From assembly GCF_002812985.1 (NCBI RefSeq), contig NZ_PGCP01000003.1, forward strand, positions 62,001-126,000: a DNA stretch of 64,000 nt. Reading direction: 5' to 3'. This stretch comes from Aeromonas lusitana. GTDB lineage: Bacteria; Pseudomonadota; Gammaproteobacteria; Enterobacterales; Aeromonadaceae. The notes beneath the pieces are model-generated. The model did no database searches, was not told where the DNA came from, and was given only the letters and a program-made list of their open reading frames with translations. Made by a program: the position numbers and the translations under genes. Positions 8,805-17,528 of the stretch are shown here, one piece after another. Positions within the stretch are counted from its first letter, which is position 1. Every line of letters starts with the position of its first letter.

Positions 8805-9041
8805 TTATTCCTGATTAGCGGTGATGTAATCGATAGCCGCTTGAACAGTGGTGATCTTCTCGGCTTCTTCATCAGGAATTTCGGTATCGAATTCTTCTTC
8901 CAGCGCCATTACCAGTTCAACGGTATCCAAAGAGTCAGCGCCCAGGTCGTCGACGAAGGAGGCAGCGTTCTTAACGTCTTCCTCTTTAACACCCAGTTGT
9001 TCGATGATGATTTTCTTTACGCGTTCTTCGATGTTGCTCAT
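8805..9041 (-). CDS. acpP: Acyl carrier protein
   Basis: A 78-residue acidic four-helix carrier, the normal length. Serine 37 in the motif [12 protein letters not shown] carries the phosphopantetheine arm. It carries the growing acyl chain to all fatty-acid enzymes encoded around it and to PlsX. The 157-base gap to fabG holds a likely promoter (9088-9115), and a strong terminator follows the gene, so a separate abundant acpP message is expected, as in E. coli. Confidence 0.97.
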   Translation of the reverse strand: MSNIEERVKKIIIEQLGVKEEDVKNAASFVDDLGADSLDTVELVMALEEEFDTEIPDEEAEKITTVQAAIDYITANQE

Positions 9042-9087
9042 GACCTGAATTTTCCTTTAAAAATACGCTATTGCGTCTGGTTGGGGT

Positions 9088-9115
9088 AGTGTATTCAATT
9101 GACGTGAGTTTGCAA
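9088..9115 (-). promoter_or_regulatory. Candidate acpP promoter
   Basis: On the minus strand TTGCAA (-35) and TACACT (-10) are 16 bp apart, about 47 bases before the acpP ATG. This is a pattern match only. Confidence 0.4.
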
Positions 9116-9198
9116 GTAGCTTGCCGCTGGTCAAACCACGAAATTCGCCAAACTTCGGCGTACTATCGCAAATTTGAACAGATCTCACGACAAATTGA

Positions 9199-9933
9199 TT
9201 ACACCATGTACATCCCGCCATTAACATGCAGGGTTTCGCCGGTGATATAAGCAGCGTCATCAGACGCCAAGAATACCACAGCGGCAGCAATTTCTTTCGG
9301 ATCGCCCAAACGGGCCGCAGGCACCTGATTCATGATGCCGGCACGCTGATCTTCGTTCAGTGCCTTGGTCATATCGGTTTCGATAAAACCAGGGGCCACC
9401 GCATTGACCGTGATGCCACGGGAGGCCACTTCACGGGCAAGGGACTTGGTAAAGCCCACCAGACCCGCCTTGGCGGCAGCATAGTTGACCTGACCCGCGT
9501 TACCCATGGTACCGACCACGGAACCAATGCTGATGATGCGACCATGGCGCTTCTTCATCATTGCACGCAGCACCGGCTTGCTCAGACGGTACAGGGAGGT
9601 GAGATTGGTGTCGATGATCTCGTTCCACTCATCATCTTTCATACGCATCAACAGGTTATCACGGGTGATACCGGCGTTGTTGATGAGAATGTCGATGTCG
9701 CCAAAACGCGCCTTGATGTCGGCAAAGACGGCTTCGATGGATTCCTGGCTGGTCACGTTCAGTGCCATGCCGCAGCCCTGCTCGCCCAGATAGGCGCTGA
9801 TGGCGGCGGCGCCGCTCTCGCTGGTGGCGGTCCCCACTACCTTGGCGCCACGGGCCGCGAAGGTTTCGGCAATCGCACGGCCGATGCCACGGCTGGCGCC
9901 GGTCACCAGAACTACTTTATCGGTAAAACTCAT
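9199..9933 (-). CDS. fabG: 3-oxoacyl-ACP reductase
   Basis: A 244-residue short-chain dehydrogenase. It has the NADPH-binding TGASRGIG motif (residues 11-18), NNAG at 85-88, and the catalytic S138, Y151 and K155. It reduces 3-ketoacyl-ACP in each elongation cycle. The frame opens 23 codons earlier, but ATG 9933 has AGGAG at the right distance and matches the family start (MSFTDKVVLVTG). It lies between fabD and acpP in the standard cluster. Confidence 0.96.
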   Translation of the reverse strand: MSFTDKVVLVTGASRGIGRAIAETFAARGAKVVGTATSESGAAAISAYLGEQGCGMALNVTSQESIEAVFADIKARFGDIDILINNAGITRDNLLMRMKDDEWNEIIDTNLTSLYRLSKPVLRAMMKKRHGRIISIGSVVGTMGNAGQVNYAAAKAGLVGFTKSLAREVASRGITVNAVAPGFIETDMTKALNEDQRAGIMNQVPAARLGDPKEIAAAVVFLASDDAAYITGETLHVNGGMYMV

Positions 9934-9946
9934 GTTCTGCTCCTGT

Positions 9947-10882
9947 TTACTTGACTTGAGCCAGCGCCTGCTCGAAAGAGGCGGCATCGTTGGCGTGAAC
10001 ACCTTCCACGCGCGAGTCGATGCGCTTGGCCAGCCCGGTCAATACCTTGCCCGGTCCCATCTCGATTTCGAGGGTGACGCCGTCGTTTGCCATCCGCTCA
10101 ACGGTCTCGGTCCAACGAACCGGGCTGAACAGCTGACGCACCAGGGCTTGCTTGATGGCGGCCGGATCCTGTTCACAGGAGACGTCCACATTATTGATGA
10201 CTGCGATGACAGGAACCTTGATCTCGATCCCATCCAGCGCGGCGGCCAGCTTTTCGGCAGCCGGTTTCATCAGGGCGCAGTGTGACGGTACCGAGACCGG
10301 CAGCGGCAGTGCACGCTTGGCGCCGGACTCTTTCATCAGCACGTTGGCGCGCTCGACCGCTTCCTTGTGACCGGCAATAACCACCTGGCCCGGGGAGTTG
10401 AAGTTGACCGGGGAAACAACCTGACCCTGGGCCGCCTTCTCGCAGTTGGCGGCGATGGAGTCGTTATCTAGGCCTATGATGGCGGCCATGGCACCTGTGC
10501 CTTCCGGCACGGCTTCCTGCATGGCGAGGCCTCGCAGCTCGACCAGCTTGACCGCATCGGCAAAGTTGAGGGCGCCGCTGCACACCAGGGCGGAATATTC
10601 CCCCAGGCTGTGACCGGCCATCACGGCCGGGGTCGCCCCACCCTGCTGTTGCCACAGGCGCCAGAGGGCGACGGAGGCGGTCAGCAGCGCAGGTTGGGTA
10701 CGCCAGGTCTTGTTCAGATCTTCGGCCGGTCCAGCCATGACCAGGGCCAGCAGATCGTAACCCAGCACCTGGCTCGCCTCGGCGAAGGTCTCTTTAATCA
10801 CGGCGTGTTGCTCGGCCAACTCGGCCAGCATGCCGACGCTCTGGGAGCCTTGTCCCGGGAAGGCAATGGCAAATCGGGTCAT
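9947..10882 (-). CDS. fabD: Malonyl-CoA:ACP transacylase
   Basis: A 311-residue acyltransferase that moves malonyl from CoA to ACP. The nucleophile S92 lies in GHSLGEYSAL, the catalytic H201 in VSVPSHCAL, and the N-terminal FPGQGSQ motif is intact. Two adjacent ATGs occur; the second (10882) is chosen because it gives the family N-terminus (MTRFAIAFPGQG) and sits seven bases after AAGGA. The gap to fabH is short and the operon continues to fabG. Confidence 0.95.
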   Translation of the reverse strand: MTRFAIAFPGQGSQSVGMLAELAEQHAVIKETFAEASQVLGYDLLALVMAGPAEDLNKTWRTQPALLTASVALWRLWQQQGGATPAVMAGHSLGEYSALVCSGALNFADAVKLVELRGLAMQEAVPEGTGAMAAIIGLDNDSIAANCEKAAQGQVVSPVNFNSPGQVVIAGHKEAVERANVLMKESGAKRALPLPVSVPSHCALMKPAAEKLAAALDGIEIKVPVIAVINNVDVSCEQDPAAIKQALVRQLFSPVRWTETVERMANDGVTLEIEMGPGKVLTGLAKRIDSRVEGVHANDAASFEQALAQVK

Positions 10883-10955
10883 CATTGATTCCTTTAAGGT
10901 AAGACGAAATCGGTAAGCGGGCGCCCGAGACACATGGCAAGGGCGCGGCTTGATA

Positions 10956-11915
10956 TCAGAAGCGCACCAGCGCAGAACCCCAGGCGAAACCACCGCCGAA
11001 GGCTTCCAGCAACACTAGCTGGCCTGGCTTGATCCGGCCATCACGCACCCCTTCATCGAAGGCAATGGGCACGGAGGCGGCAGAGGTATTGCCGTGCTTG
11101 TCGAGAGTCAGCACGACCTTGTCCAGCCCCATGCCGAGTTTCTTGGCGGTGGCACTGATGATGCGGAAGTTCGCCTGGTGCGGCACCAGCCAGTCGAGCT
11201 CGCTGGGATCGATACCGTTAGCGGCAAGGGTCTCGGTCACGATCTCGCTCAGACGTGTCACCGCGACCTTGAACACATCGTTGCCCTTCATATACATGTA
11301 GGCTTCGAGTTCGGCCCCCGGCATGCCACGGTGGGGCTGTGGCAATTTCAGCAGATCCCCATAACGGCCATCGGCATGCAGATGGGTGGAGATGATGCCC
11401 GGCGTCTCGCTCGCCCCGATCACCACGGCCCCTGCCCCGTCACCGAAGATGATGATGGTGCCGCGGTCCTTGGGATCGCACATGCGGGACAAGACGTCCG
11501 CACCGACCACCAGGACGTTGCGGGCGGCGCCGGATTTGACGAACTGATCGGCCACGGCGAGGGCGTAGGTGAAACCGGCGCAGGCGGCAGCCACGTCAAA
11601 AGCCGGGATCCCCGGCACCCCGAGCAGCCCCTGCAGTTCGCAGGCCGCGGCCGGGAAGGCGTTTTCGGCACTGGTGGTGGCCAGCACTATCATGTCCAGA
11701 TCGGCGGCGGTTAAGCCCGCCGCGTCCAGTGCCCGCAAGGCAGCCTGATGAGACAGGGTAGCGACGGTCTCGTCGGCCCCGGCGATGCGGCGCTCACGGA
11801 TCCCGGTACGTTCCACGATCCACTCGTCACTGGTTTCCACCATCTGTTCAAGATCGGCATTGGTACGCACCGAACTCGGCAGGTAACTGCCAGTACCCAG
11901 AATTTTGCTATGCAT
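10956..11915 (-). CDS. fabH: 3-oxoacyl-ACP synthase III
   Basis: A 319-residue KAS III that condenses acetyl-CoA with malonyl-ACP to start fatty-acid synthesis. The Cys-His-Asn triad is present: C112 (AAACAGF), H246 (VPHQANF) and N276 (KHGNTSAAS). It lies six bases after plsX, so the two are almost certainly co-translated, linking fatty-acid initiation with phospholipid synthesis. Confidence 0.96.
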   Translation of the reverse strand: MHSKILGTGSYLPSSVRTNADLEQMVETSDEWIVERTGIRERRIAGADETVATLSHQAALRALDAAGLTAADLDMIVLATTSAENAFPAAACELQGLLGVPGIPAFDVAAACAGFTYALAVADQFVKSGAARNVLVVGADVLSRMCDPKDRGTIIIFGDGAGAVVIGASETPGIISTHLHADGRYGDLLKLPQPHRGMPGAELEAYMYMKGNDVFKVAVTRLSEIVTETLAANGIDPSELDWLVPHQANFRIISATAKKLGMGLDKVVLTLDKHGNTSAASVPIAFDEGVRDGRIKPGQLVLLEAFGGGFAWGSALVRF

Positions 11916-11921
11916 AGAGTT

Positions 11922-12947
11922 TTATAAATCCCTGTCGGAAAAGACAGATTCAAGGCGATCTGCAATTTGCAATGGAAGCTGATGCTTGGCCTCTTGTGCG
12001 GCCAGCAGGATCGCATGACACAGAGCGCGCCGTTCGGCCCGCCCATGGCTTTTTACCACAATGCCGCGCAATCCTAACAGACTCGCGCCATTATACTGGT
12101 CGGGGTTCAGGTAAGAAAAACGCCGTTTGAACATAAATCCGGCGAGTCGACCAAGAAAACTGCGTTTTTTACGGGGATATCCGGCCAGTTCGGCCATCAT
12201 CCGCACCACCCCTTCGGCGGTCTTGAGCGCTACATTGCCCACAAAACCGTCGCAGACGATCACATCGCTGTCACCGCTGAAGATCCTGTCCCCCTCGATG
12301 AAGCCGACGAAGTTGAGCGCCGGACACTGACGCAGCAGCTCGGCACTGTGCCGCACCAGGTCATTGCCCTTGATCTCCTCCTCCCCCACGTTGAGAAGCG
12401 CCACCCGGGGGGACGGGATCCCCTCCACCCGCTCGGCGACCACCGACCCCATCACAGCAAACTGCAGCAAGGTATCGGCATCGCAGCTCACGTTGGCACC
12501 AAGATCCAACATCACGGTGCGCTTGCCACCCAAAGTTGGCAGAGCCTTGATGAGGGCGGGTCTGTCGACACCGGGCAGGGATTTGAGCACGCACTTGGCC
12601 ATGGCCATCAGGGCCCCGGTGTTGCCAGCACTGACGCAGGCATCGGCCTCACCGGCTTTCACCAGATCCAGCACGATCCGCATGGAGGAGTCTTTCAGGG
12701 TACGCAACGCGACGATCGGCTTGTCACCCATGCCAACCACTTGAGAGGCATGTACGAAACGAACGCGGGGATGATCCAGCAAGCCATGTTGCTGTAGCAG
12801 AGAGGTGGTCTGGTGTTGATCACCGACCAGAATCAGTTTGAGCTGAGGCAGAAGAGACAGTGCCTGCACGGCGGCAGGCACTGTTTCCGAGGGGCCAATA
12901 TCTCCCCCCATTATGTCTAGCGCGACAGTTTGCGTAGACAAAGGCAA
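11922..12947 (-). CDS. plsX: Phosphate acyltransferase PlsX
   Basis: A protein of about 341 residues that converts acyl-ACP to acyl-phosphate, the first step of the PlsX/PlsY phospholipid route. The motif [11 protein letters not shown] and the segment [14 protein letters not shown] are characteristic. No ATG is available at the N-terminus. TTG codons occur at 12947 and 12941. The AAGG upstream is only about one base from the first TTG but about six from the second, so 12941 may be the true start. It lies between rpmF and fabH in the conserved order. Confidence 0.92.
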   Translation of the reverse strand: MPLSTQTVALDIMGGDIGPSETVPAAVQALSLLPQLKLILVGDQHQTTSLLQQHGLLDHPRVRFVHASQVVGMGDKPIVALRTLKDSSMRIVLDLVKAGEADACVSAGNTGALMAMAKCVLKSLPGVDRPALIKALPTLGGKRTVMLDLGANVSCDADTLLQFAVMGSVVAERVEGIPSPRVALLNVGEEEIKGNDLVRHSAELLRQCPALNFVGFIEGDRIFSGDSDVIVCDGFVGNVALKTAEGVVRMMAELAGYPRKKRSFLGRLAGFMFKRRFSYLNPDQYNGASLLGLRGIVVKSHGRAERRALCHAILLAAQEAKHQLPLQIADRLESVFSDRDL

Positions 12948-12950
12948 TCC

Positions 12951-13118
12951 TTAAGCGATTACCTTTTTACCGCGGTAGAAACCATCGGCAGTCACGTGGT
13001 GACGACGATGAATTTCGCCACTGGTCTGATCAACAGTCAGTGCAGCAGTGGTCAGAGCATCGTGGGAACGACGCATGCCACGCTTGGCGCGGGTTTTACG
13101 GTTCTGTTGTACGGCCAT
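12951..13118 (-). CDS. rpmF: 50S ribosomal protein L32
   Basis: A 55-residue basic protein beginning [20 protein letters not shown] and ending in a lysine-rich tail (YRGKKVIA), clearly ribosomal L32. It lies in its conserved position between yceD and plsX, with a stop only a few bases before the plsX TTG. This is the cotranscribed ribosome-lipid pair known from E. coli. Confidence 0.96.
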   Translation of the reverse strand: MAVQQNRKTRAKRGMRRSHDALTTAALTVDQTSGEIHRRHHVTADGFYRGKKVIA

Positions 13119-13139
13119 GGTAGGCTAACTCCTAAAAAT

Positions 13140-13661
13140 TCACTTACGTTTGAGCTCTTCAAGAACTGCAAAGGGATTCGGCCGCTCATCAGCAGGTTCG
13201 ATATCACCCCAGGTCATCTCCATGTTTCCTCGCGGGCAGACATCCAGGGGATGCATGGCCACTTGAGGCAACGAGAGGATGAGTTCATCCTCCAGGATTT
13301 GATGAAGATCTATCTCGCCGTTTTCGTCCAATTCAATGGGCTCATAAGCTTCCGGCAGTTCTTCCTCGTTTGTTTTTTCAAACAGCGGAGTGTAGATAAA
13401 ATCAGCTTCACAAAGGTGTTCGAATGTCTCACCACAACGTTGGCAAACCAGGTCAACCTTGGCATGGGCAGTGCCTTTCATAACGGTCAACTTCTGGATG
13501 TCTTTACCAAACTGCAGGGTGACATCAACATCACTTTGCAAGCCTTCGGTTGATGCTTCCAATCTGGGCATCTGCGACTTTTCCACTATCCCGACATAGT
13601 CGAGTAGCTTCAAGGCATTACGGACTGGATCAACCTTAACGGGCAACTTCACCTTTTGCAT
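13140..13661 (-). CDS. yceD: YceD (DUF177), 23S rRNA accumulation protein
   Basis: A 173-residue YceD/DUF177 protein. The start MQKVKLPVKVDP, the CQRCG motif near residue 75, the LPEAYEPI segment and the C-terminal PNPFAVLEELKRK match the family. YceD homologues in plants and bacteria have been linked to 23S rRNA accumulation. It is the first gene of the yceD-rpmF-plsX-fab operon. No Shine-Dalgarno sequence precedes the ATG, and a perfect TATAAT ends only 11 bases upstream, so the message may be almost leaderless. Confidence 0.92.
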   Translation of the reverse strand: MQKVKLPVKVDPVRNALKLLDYVGIVEKSQMPRLEASTEGLQSDVDVTLQFGKDIQKLTVMKGTAHAKVDLVCQRCGETFEHLCEADFIYTPLFEKTNEEELPEAYEPIELDENGEIDLHQILEDELILSLPQVAMHPLDVCPRGNMEMTWGDIEPADERPNPFAVLEELKRK

Positions 13662-13984
13662 AGGGCGCGAATATTATAGGTCCAACAGGGGATAGTCAAA
13701 GGAAAAAGTCCTTACCGCCGATGATTTTAACCGCACAAGGCCCTGAATACAGGAACTTGTGTTCATCGGTAACTGATTATGCCACAAACAGCAGGATCCA
13801 ATACAGGATCCTGCGAAGTGCACCTCCTCTTGACCGTAGACAGGCGCATCGAGGAAGCATGATGTGTAACGGCTCAGCTCCCCTCGCCTTCATCGACTGG
13901 AACTGACGCAAGAGTCAAAAAAACTGCAGTCATATCAGCTTCTTTGCCCTAGGATCATGACGGTTCCCATGAGGAGATCGGGAC
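13662..13984. other. Intergenic region with the yceD promoter
   Basis: A 323-base divergent gap. A candidate yceD promoter is at 13673-13699. The remainder contains a direct repeat of the sequence around CAGGATCC (13791-13816) but no gene that I can support. Confidence 0.5.
13673..13699 (-). promoter_or_regulatory. Candidate promoter of the yceD-fab operon
   Basis: On the minus strand a consensus TATAAT (13673-13678) is preceded by TTGACT (13694-13699) at 15 bp, or by TTTGAC at 16 bp. The predicted start lies only 3-5 bases before the yceD ATG. Confidence 0.5.
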
Positions 13985-14377
13985 ATGTTCACGAAAGGCC
14001 TGACCCCCTGGTCATTCATCCTGATCCTGCTGCTGGGCGGATATCTGCTGCCCGCCGCTGCCGAAGAGAAAACCACAGGACACTACTACCGGGAGGGGGA
14101 CGTCGACGTCTTCATTCCCTGTGGCTCGGACAACGCATTCTGGATCCAGGGCGAGAAAAGTGTGCTACAACCCTTGCAAAACGCCTTGAGCAAGTTGAAT
14201 GACGCCCATCCTGACTCCCCTCGCCCACTTTATGTCGAGATCACCGGCCATTTTGAAGACAATGCCAATAGCGAGGGAATGGCCGCCGATTATGATGGCC
14301 TCTATCGCATCGAGTCGGTACTCGCCAACCGGGCCGACAGCCCGGCGACCTGCCCCGTATTGGTCGAAAACGACTGA
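13985..14377 (+). CDS. Exported small protein, NlpE-like pattern
   Basis: A 130-residue protein with a clear signal peptide: a basic start, hydrophobic core FILILLLGGYLL, and a cut after AAA near residue 26. The mature part has the pattern of a small beta-barrel: PCGSDNAFWIQGE followed by PLYVEITGHFE, with one further cysteine near the end (ATCPVLVEN), so a disulfide is possible. The pattern recalls the C-terminal OB-like domain of NlpE, a copper and envelope stress lipoprotein, but no lipobox cysteine is visible and similarity is weak. It is preceded by AGGAG-like bases (GAGGAGATCGGGAC). It separates yceD from maf, which are neighbours in E. coli. Confidence 0.65.
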   Translation: MFTKGLTPWSFILILLLGGYLLPAAAEEKTTGHYYREGDVDVFIPCGSDNAFWIQGEKSVLQPLQNALSKLNDAHPDSPRPLYVEITGHFEDNANSEGMAADYDGLYRIESVLANRADSPATCPVLVEND

Positions 14378-14413
14378 TTCTGGGCGGCTCTAGTCATCGC
14401 TTGAAGCAGGATC

Positions 14414-15070
14414 TCAAGGGGTCGCGACACAACGGACGTTGGCTGCCAGCAAACTTTGCTGGTGTTGCGATTTGGGCGCCGCCTCCATCAGCCGGCGAAT
14501 GGCCTGAAAGCTCTCGAGTGCAGCCTTGATGGCAATGGGATTGACCAGCCAGCCCGGCAAGTTGTTGCCCGGGTTGGTATAAGTCTCGAGCCGGATCAAT
14601 GTGCTGCCATCCTCTTGTGGCAAGGCCTGCCAACGTCCACTGCTGTCCCGGATCCGCACCAGGCCCGAGCGTATTCTCAGTGCATCCGGCTCCGCCCATA
14701 CTTTGAGTTCGAGTCCACAATCGGCTCGCCTCGACACATGGGAGCGGGTGATGAGCTCCCTGTCCTGCACCGGCCAGGGAGATTCCAGTCGGGTATACAC
14801 CAGCTCATCATCCGGCCCGGATGTGGCGAGCACCCGCACCTCGCGACTCTTGGGTAACCACTCCCGATGACGGCTCGTGTCTCGCAAGACGCTCAACAAG
14901 GTGGCGGGGGCGGCCATGACCCGCATCTCCAGACGCAGTGCCAGGTAGGGGCCGGGAGGGTGGGACTGGGTCCAGAGCTGGACACCGCCCTCCCCCTGCT
15001 GGGGCTGCCACCCCTGTCCCCAGCTCGAGAGGGACACCCACATCAAGATCAGCACACAGTATTTGTTCAT
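14414..15070 (-). CDS. Exported START-domain protein
   Basis: A protein of 218 residues with an N-terminal signal peptide (MNKYCVLILMWVSLSSWGQGW) and a START/polyketide-cyclase-like domain filling the rest. The pattern PATLLSVLRDTSRHREWLPKSREVRVL, a run of strands (DRELITRSHV) and a long C-terminal helix are typical. START domains bind hydrophobic ligands in a deep pocket; bacterial exported members are poorly studied. ATG 15070 is chosen because it begins the signal peptide and follows GAGAG. It converges with the 130-residue exported protein gene at 13985-14377. The ligand is unknown. Confidence 0.75.
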   Translation of the reverse strand: MNKYCVLILMWVSLSSWGQGWQPQQGEGGVQLWTQSHPPGPYLALRLEMRVMAAPATLLSVLRDTSRHREWLPKSREVRVLATSGPDDELVYTRLESPWPVQDRELITRSHVSRRADCGLELKVWAEPDALRIRSGLVRIRDSSGRWQALPQEDGSTLIRLETYTNPGNNLPGWLVNPIAIKAALESFQAIRRLMEAAPKSQHQQSLLAANVRCVATP

Positions 15071-15215
15071 CCCGCTCTCCAGCCCTATGTCCTTATTGCT
15101 TATAGCCGTTTTTCGAGGCCACGCTGTCTGACTCGGCAGACAAATGAGTGAGGATTGAAGCAATTAGCCCTTTCCTGACCCCTGCTTGCCGCCTGGCTGA
15201 TGACAAGGCCCAGGT

Positions 15216-15244
15216 TTGCGCAAGCCAGAACGGCCATATAGAAT
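15216..15244 (+). promoter_or_regulatory. Candidate maf promoter
   Basis: TTGCGC and TAGAAT are 17 bp apart, with the -10 ending 35 bases before the maf ATG. This is a pattern match only. Confidence 0.35.
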
Positions 15245-15279
15245 CAACCGATTGATTTATATCTGGATATAGTAAGAAC

Positions 15280-15861
15280 ATGAAGCCCTCCCTGATCCTC
15301 GCCTCCACCTCCCGCTATCGCAAGGTACTGCTGGAAAAACTCGGCCTGCCGTTTCAGTGCGCCTCCCCCGATGTGGACGAATCCCCCCTGCCGGGTGAAT
15401 CGGCCCAGGCGCTGGTCGCGAGGCTGGCCCACGCCAAGGCGAATGCCGTCGCTCGAACCCATGATCAGGGGCTGATCATCGGCTCTGATCAGGTGTGCGT
15501 GTGCGATGGCCAGATCCTCGGCAAACCGGGAACCATAGAGAAGGCGGTTACGCAGCTGATGGCCGCGCAAGGTAAGAGCGTCACCTTTTATACCGGCCTG
15601 TGCGTGTTGGATGCGGCAAGCGGCCGGGTTGAACAACTGGTGGAGCTCTTCACAGTACATTTTCGCAGTCTGGACGAGGCCGCCATTCGCCGCTACGTAG
15701 AAGAGGAATTGCCGCTGGATTGTGCCGGCAGCTTCAAGTGTGAAGGCATGGGGATCGTGCTGTTCAAGGCGCTGGAGGGACGCGATCCCAACGCATTGAT
15801 CGGCCTGCCTCTCATCGGCCTGATCGAGTTGCTGGAGAGCCACGGGCTGGCCCTGCCATAA
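15280..15861 (+). CDS. yceF: Maf-like nucleotide pyrophosphatase YceF
   Basis: A 193-residue Maf-family house-cleaning enzyme. The start LILASTSRYRKVLL, the DVDESP motif and the SDQVCVC segment identify it. The YceF branch hydrolyses 7-methyl-GTP and related modified nucleotides. It is separated from yceD by two exported-protein genes, unlike E. coli where they are adjacent and divergent. A bidirectional hairpin terminator follows the gene. Confidence 0.92.
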   Translation: MKPSLILASTSRYRKVLLEKLGLPFQCASPDVDESPLPGESAQALVARLAHAKANAVARTHDQGLIIGSDQVCVCDGQILGKPGTIEKAVTQLMAAQGKSVTFYTGLCVLDAASGRVEQLVELFTVHFRSLDEAAIRRYVEEELPLDCAGSFKCEGMGIVLFKALEGRDPNALIGLPLIGLIELLESHGLALP

Positions 15862-15883
15862 ACGTGGGCAAAATAGAGATAAA

Positions 15884-15912
15884 AAAACGGGAGCCGTTAT
15901 GGCTCCCGTTTT
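15884..15912. terminator. Bidirectional terminator between maf and the HAD gene
   Basis: A 12-bp stem (AAAACGGGAGCC and complement) with a 5-base loop and A/T runs on both sides serves the two convergent genes. Confidence 0.88.
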
Positions 15913-15936
15913 ACGATCACTCAGTTGCGATACGAC

Positions 15937-16584
15937 TCAAGCAAGCAGTTGCCGCAGCTGGCTCATGGTATCGACGATGGCGTCGGGTGCATGCTCCGCC
16001 AGCCTGCTTCTGTCATGGACACCCCAGGTCACGCCGATACGCGGCATGGCAAGCGCCTCTGCCATCGCCATGTCGTGGATGGAATCCCCTATCATCACCG
16101 CCTGGTGAGGCGCCAACCCCAGCTCATCTAGGATCTGGGTCAACATCAGGGGATCGGGTTTGGAGTTCGCCTCGTCCGCGCCGCGGGTGGCGGTAAACAG
16201 CGATCTCAGACCCGTCTCGTCCAATACCCTGTCGAGCCCCCGCCGGGACTTGCCGGTGGCGACCGCCAGAGTTATGCCTTGTGCGTGCCACTGGTGTAAC
16301 AACTCGCTCGCCCCGGCAAACAAGGGGCTCGGGGTATCATCGTGCAGATAGTGATGGCGGTAACGGGCGATCAGGGCGGCGGCCCGCTCGCTACCGGGCG
16401 CCAGCCCGAACAAGCGGGGGATCCCCACCTCCAGGCTGAGACCGATGATCTGATGGGTCTGCAGCGCCGTCGGCACAATTTCGCCGCAATCACGGGCGGC
16501 CCCTTGCACACAGGCAACAATCCGCCCCACCGAATCCATCAGGGTACCGTCCCAATCGAAGATGGCGAGGCGGACAGCGTGCAT
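15937..16584 (-). CDS. HAD-family phosphatase (phosphoglycolate phosphatase-like)
   Basis: A 215-residue HAD hydrolase of subfamily IA. Motif I is FDWDGTLMDS with D10 and D12, motif II is VATGKSRRG, motif III contains the KPDP lysine (NSKPDPLML) and motif IV is MIGDSIHDM. The helical cap domain covers about residues 20-90. Such enzymes dephosphorylate small metabolites; the substrate cannot be read from sequence. The start ATG overlaps the rluC stop, so the two genes are coupled. The same rluC-HAD pairing is common in Vibrio relatives. Confidence 0.88.
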   Translation of the reverse strand: MHAVRLAIFDWDGTLMDSVGRIVACVQGAARDCGEIVPTALQTHQIIGLSLEVGIPRLFGLAPGSERAAALIARYRHHYLHDDTPSPLFAGASELLHQWHAQGITLAVATGKSRRGLDRVLDETGLRSLFTATRGADEANSKPDPLMLTQILDELGLAPHQAVMIGDSIHDMAMAEALAMPRIGVTWGVHDRSRLAEHAPDAIVDTMSQLRQLLA

Positions 16585-17528
16585 CAGCGAGCCAGCTTGC
16601 TCAGGAAGGCATCGAGCTCGGGAGCGAGCGGGGCTTCCACCTGCATCTCCCTGTCATCCACCGGATGGGTGAAGCTGAGCTTCCAGGCGTGCAAAAATAG
16701 TCGTTTCAGGCCCTGGGCGCGCATTTTTTCATCAAAGGCCGCTTCCCCATACTTGTCATCACAGGCGATGGGGTGACCGGCATGCTGGGTATGCACCCGG
16801 ATCTGGTGGGTGCGACCCGTGATGGGGCTGCACTCGATCAGGGTCGCCTCGGCGAATTGACGGGCGATGCGGAAGCGGGTCTCGGATGGCTTGCCATCCC
16901 CGCTGACGCGCACCACCCGCTCACCGGATTGCAGGTCATTCTTGCGCAGCGGCGCATTGACCACCTTGACGTGGGGCTGCCATTGGCCGCGCACCAGCGC
17001 CAGGTATTGCTTGCGCATGGTCTTGACCCGCAGCTGCTCATGCAGGCTGCGCAGGGCGCTGCGCTTCTTGGCAACCAGCAGCACACCGGAAGTGTCACGG
17101 TCCAGCCGATGAACCAGCTCCAGGAAGCGGGCTTCCGGGCGCAGGGCCCGCAGTCCCTCGATGACGCCGAAGCTCAGGCCACTGCCGCCGTGCACGGCCA
17201 TGCCGGACGGTTTGTTCAGCACTATCATGGCCTCGTCTTCAAACAGGATCTGGCTCTCCAGACGCTGGATGCTGCCAAGGTTGGCCGAGGGCAATTCGTT
17301 CTTCTCCGCCACGCGCACAGGGGGAACCCGTACCTCGTCGCCGGCGCAGAGCTTGTATTCGGGTTTGATCCGCTTCTTGTTGACGCGCACTTCGCCTTTG
17401 CGAAGGATGCGATAGATCAGGCTCTTGGGGACGCCCTTTAGCTGAGTCTTGAGAAAATTGTCGATGCGCTGCCCTTCATGCTCAGCTTCGATGGTGAGCA
17501 GCTGCACTTGTTGATGTATCTGTGTCAT
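16584..17528 (-). CDS. rluC: 23S rRNA pseudouridine synthase RluC
   Basis: A 314-residue RluA-family synthase that makes pseudouridines 955, 2504 and 2580 of 23S rRNA in E. coli. An S4 domain covers about residues 20-75 and the catalytic domain follows, with D143 in HRLDRDTSG. The tract PKSLIYRILRKGEVRVNKKRIKPEYK is nearly identical to RluC. The start at 17528 matches the family; the ribosome-binding site is weak. It is divergent from rne, as in E. coli. Confidence 0.95.
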   Translation of the reverse strand: MTQIHQQVQLLTIEAEHEGQRIDNFLKTQLKGVPKSLIYRILRKGEVRVNKKRIKPEYKLCAGDEVRVPPVRVAEKNELPSANLGSIQRLESQILFEDEAMIVLNKPSGMAVHGGSGLSFGVIEGLRALRPEARFLELVHRLDRDTSGVLLVAKKRSALRSLHEQLRVKTMRKQYLALVRGQWQPHVKVVNAPLRKNDLQSGERVVRVSGDGKPSETRFRIARQFAEATLIECSPITGRTHQIRVHTQHAGHPIACDDKYGEAAFDEKMRAQGLKRLFLHAWKLSFTHPVDDREMQVEAPLAPELDAFLSKLAR

